Part shown: one piece after another, positions 57,966 through 64,000 of the stretch
How the letters are laid out: every line of letters starts with the position of its first letter
Position numbering within the stretch: the first letter of the stretch is position 1
DNA from: Rosellinia necatrix
Taxonomy: Eukaryota > Ascomycota > Sordariomycetes > Xylariales > Xylariaceae
DNA length: 64,000 nt
Direction: 5' to 3'
Assembly (NCBI GenBank): GCA_021209875.1
Contig: JAGYVD010000004.1
Span: 4,439,001 to 4,503,000 of the forward strand
The notes under the pieces: generated by a model
Told to the model about the DNA's origin: nothing
What the model saw: the letters and a program-made list of their open reading frames with translations, nothing else
Database searches by the model: none
Translations under genes and position numbers: made by a program

Positions 57966-59041
57966 GTCTGTAGCATCGTCGGGTATGGTTCCTGCCGCAA
58001 TACAGGTCGAGGGCTCGGTCGCGCGAGGCCTGGTCGGGCGTCGGGCAGAGGAGGGCGATGGGTAGAGTAGAGTCGTGCTCGTCACGGTCGGAGTATCAGG
58101 CGATCACTAATGGAGAGGGGCGGGAAGGGGGGCCCTTTATCCTAGAGTAGGTGTTTCGACAGATGAACAGCCGGAGCCTGGGCAGCGAACAGCAAAGAGA
58201 ACAGTGCAGAGGGATCGCTCCGGTAAGAATCCTCAGGATGTCTGAGGCTGGTAAGTCTCCATGACGATGATTTGAAGCCGGTCCCGCTAAAAAGCGGCAA
58301 GCCAGCCAACAAAGACCAGGGGAGCTCTTGTGTGCTACAACTCCACTGTAGCATCCCTGTATACCAAATTTTTATCATGCATGTAGTTTATCTGCATATA
58401 TGATTAGGTACAATGCATATGCACAGTATAGAGTATATACTATATATACCTATTTTTACATAGCACGTAGAATAACTACCTATCGTACCTAGGTATGTAC
58501 TGAATAGCTAAGATGATAGATAGGTAGTCAACTGAGCACCTACCTAGGTAGGTGCAGGTGGTGAAGCTGCATCGCCTTTGTACTCAAATTCATCATTTAA
58601 GCCACTAACGACCATCCACCACGTACCTACCTACTATGCAACATGATGGGCCATCCATGGTACAACCCCTCATCCGCAGCCAGCCTCCCCAGAGCAAATT
58701 CGAAAAGGTTTGTGTTAGGACAACACAGCTAGCGTGCATGCAAGAGGTAACAGTAACCCCTCATTCAGAACCATCGATCTCGTCACATCAACCCGAATCT
58801 ATTAACCCTGGGGCAGAGAGCTCACCAATTTTAATACACTTGTGCGATGCTAGAACACGCAAAATATATAATGGGTAAGAGGCAAGCTGTAATTGAAAAA
58901 TATTTCTCACGAGGGCTGGATCTAAGCCGTTGTTATGGTAATAAGAAATAGGTATGAGGAGGAAGAACACAATGAGAAAACACCATCACATACCACCCTA
59001 GCCATGCCACGCTGTCTCGAAACCGGCCTTCCCTTGTCCGT
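57966..59041. other. intergenic with TACCTAGGTA motifs
   Basis: The 5' flank of the telomere-protein gene and 3' flank of the next gene. Repeated TACCTACCTAGGTAGGT-like palindromic strings occur at about 58485-58560 and 58621-58636. No gene seen. Confidence 0.45.
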
Positions 59042-60186
59042 CTAACACGTAGCCGCATTATCCAAAAGCGTGGCGAGCACGGCAATATATGCAACAACGC
59101 CGACAACCGTATACCCAATGCGTTGCTCGATGAGGAACAGAGCGGCAGTAAAAATGGCGCTGAAGATGACGATAACCACGAAAGAATGCAGTTTGCTCAG
59201 CCCCCCCAAATACAAAATTCCAGCCGGCGCTATCAATAGCGAGGCGCTAAACGCCATTGTCAAAGTCCTCTCAAGAACCTTGAGCCCACGAGTTCTCAGT
59301 ATCACGTAGGCACATAAGTCCCTTCCGTTGTTGGACGGCGGGGCCATTGCACAAAAGCATCGAAATATGCTCTATGAGATGGTGTAAATGTGTCAGCCGC
59401 TAAAACCTGCTTGCTCCCCAAGGTAAAAGGGACATATCTAGGCCACCTAGTATTCTTCCGATATATAATAAGGAGCCGCTATGTCTTAGTGGCGATTAGG
59501 GCGTCTTGTGGGGATAGGCAGGCACCCTAAAAGCCTGCAACTACGTAGTTAGACAATTGAGACGTAATACTAACCCTGACCCAAGGCGATGCACGTAGCC
59601 ACATATTTTGAATCCGCGAATCAATAGGATGGAAATTGATATAGGCCATTTCGTCAATAGCACTCCAATGCCCGATGGCCCCTTCCTTAAGTTCATGTAG
59701 CTCCAGAGTCGTTGTAAATAGCCCATAATGAGCTAGTCTGTGAACTCGAGGGAACGTCGTGATTTGCTTTAACCAGCTGACAACCTCACCTAGTTATTGA
59801 TAAGACATTAATATTATTTAAGACGCCTTATCAGCCATATTGTGGACCCTACCATGTTTCTTTAAGAGACCTTCAATGTGAGTGAAGAGCTTTTCTCGAC
59901 TATCAGCGAACTCATCTTGCGACGTATTCTCTTCCTCCGCCACCCCTCGAGACGTGCATGATGAGTCGGGATCTTTCAAGTAGCAATCGCTGTACAAGTT
60001 CTTGTTGAAGGGGAGCTTAGATTTTTGGGATCCTTTCTTCGCTTTTGATTCGGCCGCGTCTAGCCTATACGTCTGGTCTTGGAGATACGAGAGTTTTGTC
60101 TCGTAGTGGTTGAGTAGTCGCCAATTGAGGTACTCGAAAGTCCGGAAGGTCCCTGCATTCGACCGTCGCGTTTGCATTGCTGCCAT
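59042..60186 (-). CDS. DUF6594-type membrane protein, three exons
   Basis: Exons are 60186-59853, 59789-59575 and 59371-59042 on the minus strand, giving 879 bases (292 residues) in phase. The N-terminal soluble part has FRTFEYLNWRLLNHYETKLSYLQDQTYRLD, the family's 'arrange around a lipid-facing helix' pattern. The middle exon has EVVSWLKQITTFPRVHRLAH and FHPIDSRIQNMWLRASPWVR. The last exon carries a basic linker and three hydrophobic segments (LTMAFSASLLIAPAGILYLGG, FVVIVIFSAIFTAALFLI, YTVVGVVAYIAVLATLL). This order is typical of the fungal DUF6594 family, which has no known function and is often found in variable genome regions. The acceptor of the last exon is the least certain point. Confidence 0.78.
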
Positions 60187-63100
60187 TGATGGGAACCCTC
60201 GTTCTACTATCTCTTCTGGTTTGTATTAGCTTGTGTATGCTCAATCCGTATCATTAGGTGAAAGTGCCAGAGATGGACTGACCAAGATTCTCTGTGTCAA
60301 AAAAAGATCGAATCCGTGATGGGCCCTCTGTGTCAGGTGCCTGCTCTCTATGGTAGTTTGCGGCTGAGAGCATTGTGGTGTGATGGGAAGACATTGCCAT
60401 ATTAGCAGGCTCGTCTCTGGCGCATATACCAGGAGAATGGAGTAGTGTAGTCCTTGCCAACCTGGGTAAACCAACATCGATTCAAAACGACTATGATGGC
60501 ACTCCTAGGGGAAGTCACTACTTATGTGCGCTTGGGGGATAGGGGCTAAGAACGCAAAGGTTGATGTTGATGGGGAATCAGCCTAGGCCGCTTCTCTGGC
60601 CCAAAAAAGCAAGCGAGCCTCTCGCATATGCCTAACTCGGCCCCCATACGAGGCTGATAGCATCGCAGGCGTGTATGGGTGTGCAGTCATTGGTCCTCAT
60701 TGACCGAGTCCCGGCACTACAAGACCCGGGTCGAGGCTCCTCTGTTGCGGTGAAGCAATATGGTATGCGGTATTGATGTGAGAAATACACTTTCAAAAGA
60801 CAACACTTCTATTTCTACGCCAGAGCGGAAGCTTGGCTTGCTGCAATCCTTCACGCGGGCCGAATCGGAGTAGTTTTATGCTGGCCACGACGCTCTACTG
60901 CGGCACACTTGCGCCGTGAACCAACATCATTTGGAATAAGGCACCTATCGAAGAAGCACGGCTGCCGCTTAGTATGGTGAGATTAAGTTGGTTGTGCATG
61001 ATGGGGCAAGACACAGGCGGTAGAGGCGTTGGATGCTACCCAGGTCTGTTGAACGGAAGAACACTAGTCTAATACGGGCTATAGAGGGAGGGGAAGAAAA
61101 GCAGATTTGTGCCCCATGGTATAGATGTGAGGCAGATGACGAGATAGGGCGTTGTAGGCAAGAAAATCCGCATTAGCTTGATGACAGACATGTGTGTACA
61201 TTCGATAGGCGGATCTGGCGCCTACCAAGCTCTCCCGGCTCTCCATTGCCATCCCTCGAGCACGAGCACGGATGGGAACTCTACCTAGCATACCCGATTT
61301 TGTGGGAGAGGCTCCTTGTTGAAAGAGGTCTAACCGTAGATGCCCGAGGAGGAAAGCGTTAATACTCGGCGACGATGTCGGTTGGAGTTGTTTATTTCAA
61401 TGTCTGTCGGGCCCCGCCTCGGGACCGGCATTGAGGATCGATACATGGCTAGTCTCTGAGCTGAACGCTGTACGCTATGCAACCGCGCCTCGTTAAGACA
61501 GTCGCAGGCCTGAAACATACCCAGCGCACGGAAGCTTTCGGAGGCATAGCCTGATTCTCTCTCGCTCTGCGTCTGGTTGTGTTTCGTTGAAGCGATGCAA
61601 TCTCTTGTAGTTGGGGGATGGCGGATAACAGGTTATCGCTACGGGACTGCGGCGCGGGGCGGTTTGCCGTGCCGAACTGCAAGGAGACTTGGGTCGAGTG
61701 AATCAATAGCGAATGCTCATGGTGTCCTTATGACGGGCATAGAAAGTTGTAGGACTAGAGCCAGCGGTATCATCCCGCGAGAGTTCCCTGGTGATTACTT
61801 AAGTATTTAATATTGCCTTCGGAACTCGTCGTCCCAACCCCTCGTCTAAGCAAACACACCATTCGCTGGTCGAGGGGCGAGCCCCTTAGCCTGCATGCTG
61901 CAGTTTGCAGTTTTATCCTCATACACAGTGTATGATGTAATATTCCCCAATGCATGTTATGCAGTTATTCCATCATCGGCTAAGAGAGCATAGGGACAAG
62001 CGCATAACTGGCCGGCGAGGCGGCGCCACATCGGCCCAAGGTCGGACCGGCGCCAGCGGCCAGTAGAGGCATTGCATCCTACCTACACTAGACTACCGGC
62101 CCTCTATCCACCCTTAACGCCTGCAGGGACTAGTCGCCAAGGACGGGGCCCAGAGGCTGTATATATATATGTATGCACCCCGGACCTTGGCTTTATCTAG
62201 GGCACGATGACTCTGTCCCGCGCCACGCGACCGGCTCGACGCGCTTCACTACCAACATTCGATATTCTTGATCAATTGACAATGCTACCGGCGGCGGGGC
62301 GCGGCGCATTCCGTGGCCTCACTTGTGCCGCCGTGCTATTGTTTCGTTCTACAACTATTGCAAATACGCTCGAGTAGCGAGCAGCAGGGGGGGTTCTATG
62401 TTTACCCAGCTGCCGGAAGCAAAGGAGGGCTGACAATCCGCGAGTCGGCCAGAGTCAGTCAAGATCGACGACGTCTCACGACCAGAGCGATCTGGGATCG
62501 GGCCGGGGAGATGAAGGGGGATGCGCAATACGCACTCACGAGCCGCTACGCGACGTAGGGGTGCCTGCTAGATCTCGCCGAAGCGGGCGGTAGGTTAAGA
62601 ATTGGTAGCTGGGAGTGATTGCCGATATGAAAGTCTCGGTACGCCCCAGCCGATCTCTTCGTCCGTGCGCGAAGTCAGGATGCATCGGCAATCAAATATC
62701 ACATCCATAAGCCGCTATCTAGTGTTCCACAACAGCCCATACAGGGATAGGCACAAGAGCGTGGGCACGGGCGATGTCTTGTCCCTCCCATATTCCCACT
62801 AGTGTATGCTCATGCCCGTCGGCGCCTGGGGTCGCGTCGGGTAAACACGAGCCGTCAGTGAGTTGAGGGCTTTGCCATTACGGTCGACTCTGCTATCGCG
62901 GTCGGCTCAGTCGATGTCTAGCTTGCCTCTTACATCGCTCGCGCCATGTGTCTTTCCTATGAGGTATCACCGGTATCACTGCCGCCATGCGGGTTGAGCG
63001 CTAAGTGCTAGCTAACGACATACCGTATATCAACAGCAGCAAAACAGTAGGCATGGAGGGGAAGGGAAGGGAAAGAGAGAGTCTAGACCGGCGCCGGTCC

Positions 63101-63741
63101 AGCTGTCAGATACCCTGTACTGTCTGTCATGTGTCATGTTGCTGAACTTGGATCTCTTGGATATTGGGAATATCTCGAAATGGAACGATCAGGTCGATCA
63201 GCTGGGAATGGCGGGCAGATGCCCGACATATTGAATCAAGGCCCAATACGCTATTGACTATGCAAGAGAGCTAGTGAGGCTTTTGCGCACCACAGGCGAG
63301 CTGGTGCGTCTCCTATACTTTCTGGTGTATCATTCACCTCTAAGCGGAATATCTCCCATCGGAGAGCCTATATAGTGGTCTTCTTAAGCTCGGCTTCAAA
63401 TTTCATTTCACATCAGAGACTACAGGAGCTCAATCTCACAAGGAAAGCGGTTGCTGCTTCGCCGCGAGTCGTTTTCACCTTAAACCCGAATAACAGGGCA
63501 GCCAACATTTCTTGCCCGAGCGCCAATTTGCATGCGAGTGAGTACTAGGTATGAGATATGAGGTATATACCCAGCCAGTCATTCGCTCTCTTGTTTACTA
63601 AACGTCTATATAGAGACGCGATACTCCTCCGCCCGTTCATCTATCTCCCCATCCACTCTTCTACGCATCTTGGATTCAGCCTATGCTGTTAATACCCCTG
63701 CCACAACTGGTCTGTGTGCAACAGCATCTAGTTACGCGACT
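60187..63741. other. long gene-poor stretch
   Basis: About 3.5 kb in which I support no gene. Base composition is ordinary rather than AT-rich, and open frames are short with no family resemblance. A TATA-like CTATATAGAG at about 63605-63614 could serve the small gene at 63742. Confidence 0.45.
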
Positions 63742-63942
63742 ATGGAAACCAAAGCCTACGATTCTGGGACTGGCCAGACCGCTAAGACCTCACTGTCTAA
63801 GGTTGTACAGAAGTTAAAGGGGCAGCTGAAACAACCAAAAGGGGATGATACCAAAAAAAAGGGTCGCGATGAGACAGACAAAAAGTTCTTTACCAAAAGG
63901 CACGATGGCCACCTTATATTACCGGAGCAGAGACGCCGGTGA
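63742..63942 (+). CDS. small basic hypothetical protein, possibly a first exon
   Basis: Sixty-six residues from ATG at 63742, Lys-rich (SKVVQKLKGQLKQ, TKKKGRDETDKKF). A pyrimidine-rich leader and a TATA-like site precede it. The stop overlaps a GTGAGG donor-like sequence (63940), so the frame may be the first exon of a gene that runs past the window. No family is recognised. Confidence 0.35.
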   Translation: METKAYDSGTGQTAKTSLSKVVQKLKGQLKQPKGDDTKKKGRDETDKKFFTKRHDGHLILPEQRRR

Positions 63943-64000
63943 GGTGGCTACACCCTCACGCGAGAACTCGTCGACCGATCTCCCGCTCAGTATGAGCATA

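Overview
The window is nuclear DNA of a filamentous ascomycete (Pezizomycotina, probably a Sordariomycete). The evidence is short GT-AG introns with CTAAC-like branch sites, a Zn2Cys6 regulator, a LaeA-like methyltransferase, a 71-codon-class GRG1/CCG1 glucose-repressible protein, a FluG-type glutamine synthetase-like protein, and an 8-kb retroelement converted to AT-rich sequence with the CpA-to-TpA signature of repeat-induced point mutation (RIP). Most exon models below were assembled by eye from splice consensus, reading phase and family similarity; all close in frame except where frameshifts are stated.

Left part (1-31.3 kb), gene-rich: the 3' part of an AcrB-like coiled-coil protein (+); a Zn2Cys6 transcription factor (+, two apparent frameshifts); an MFS drug-efflux transporter (+) convergent with an NTF2-like/flavin monooxygenase (-); a GIY-YIG/T5orf172 protein (+, two apparent frameshifts); a 10-exon LaeA-like methyltransferase (+); a dienelactone hydrolase (+); an FHIP/RAI16 homologue of the dynein-endosome adaptor (-); a 20-exon adenylosuccinate lyase with micro-exons (-); and a Q/H-rich protein of unknown function (+).

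Middle (31.5-47 kb), accessory: an AT-rich RIP-degraded LTR retrotransposon (31520-39539) with diverged LTRs and a perfect 5-bp target duplication AGCTA. Three unmutated, hairpin-rich GC islands lie within it. A related solo LTR follows, then a hypothetical gene, a single-exon FluG-like glutamine synthetase gene, and a broken PD-(D/E)XK nuclease-like gene.

Right part (48-64 kb): an EBP-type sterol isomerase-like membrane protein (-), GRG1 (-), a near-exact 129-bp direct repeat pair, a very large single-exon POT1/CDC13-type telomere-binding protein (-), a three-exon DUF6594-type membrane protein (-), and a long stretch with almost no recognisable genes.

Functionally the left genes are a mix of signalling, transport/oxidation and housekeeping. 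No polyketide, peptide or terpene backbone enzyme is visible, so I do not call a biosynthetic cluster. The most unusual signals are the micro-exon density of the adenylosuccinate lyase gene, the hairpin islands inside the dead retroelement, and a run of frameshifts all located at G/C homopolymers.
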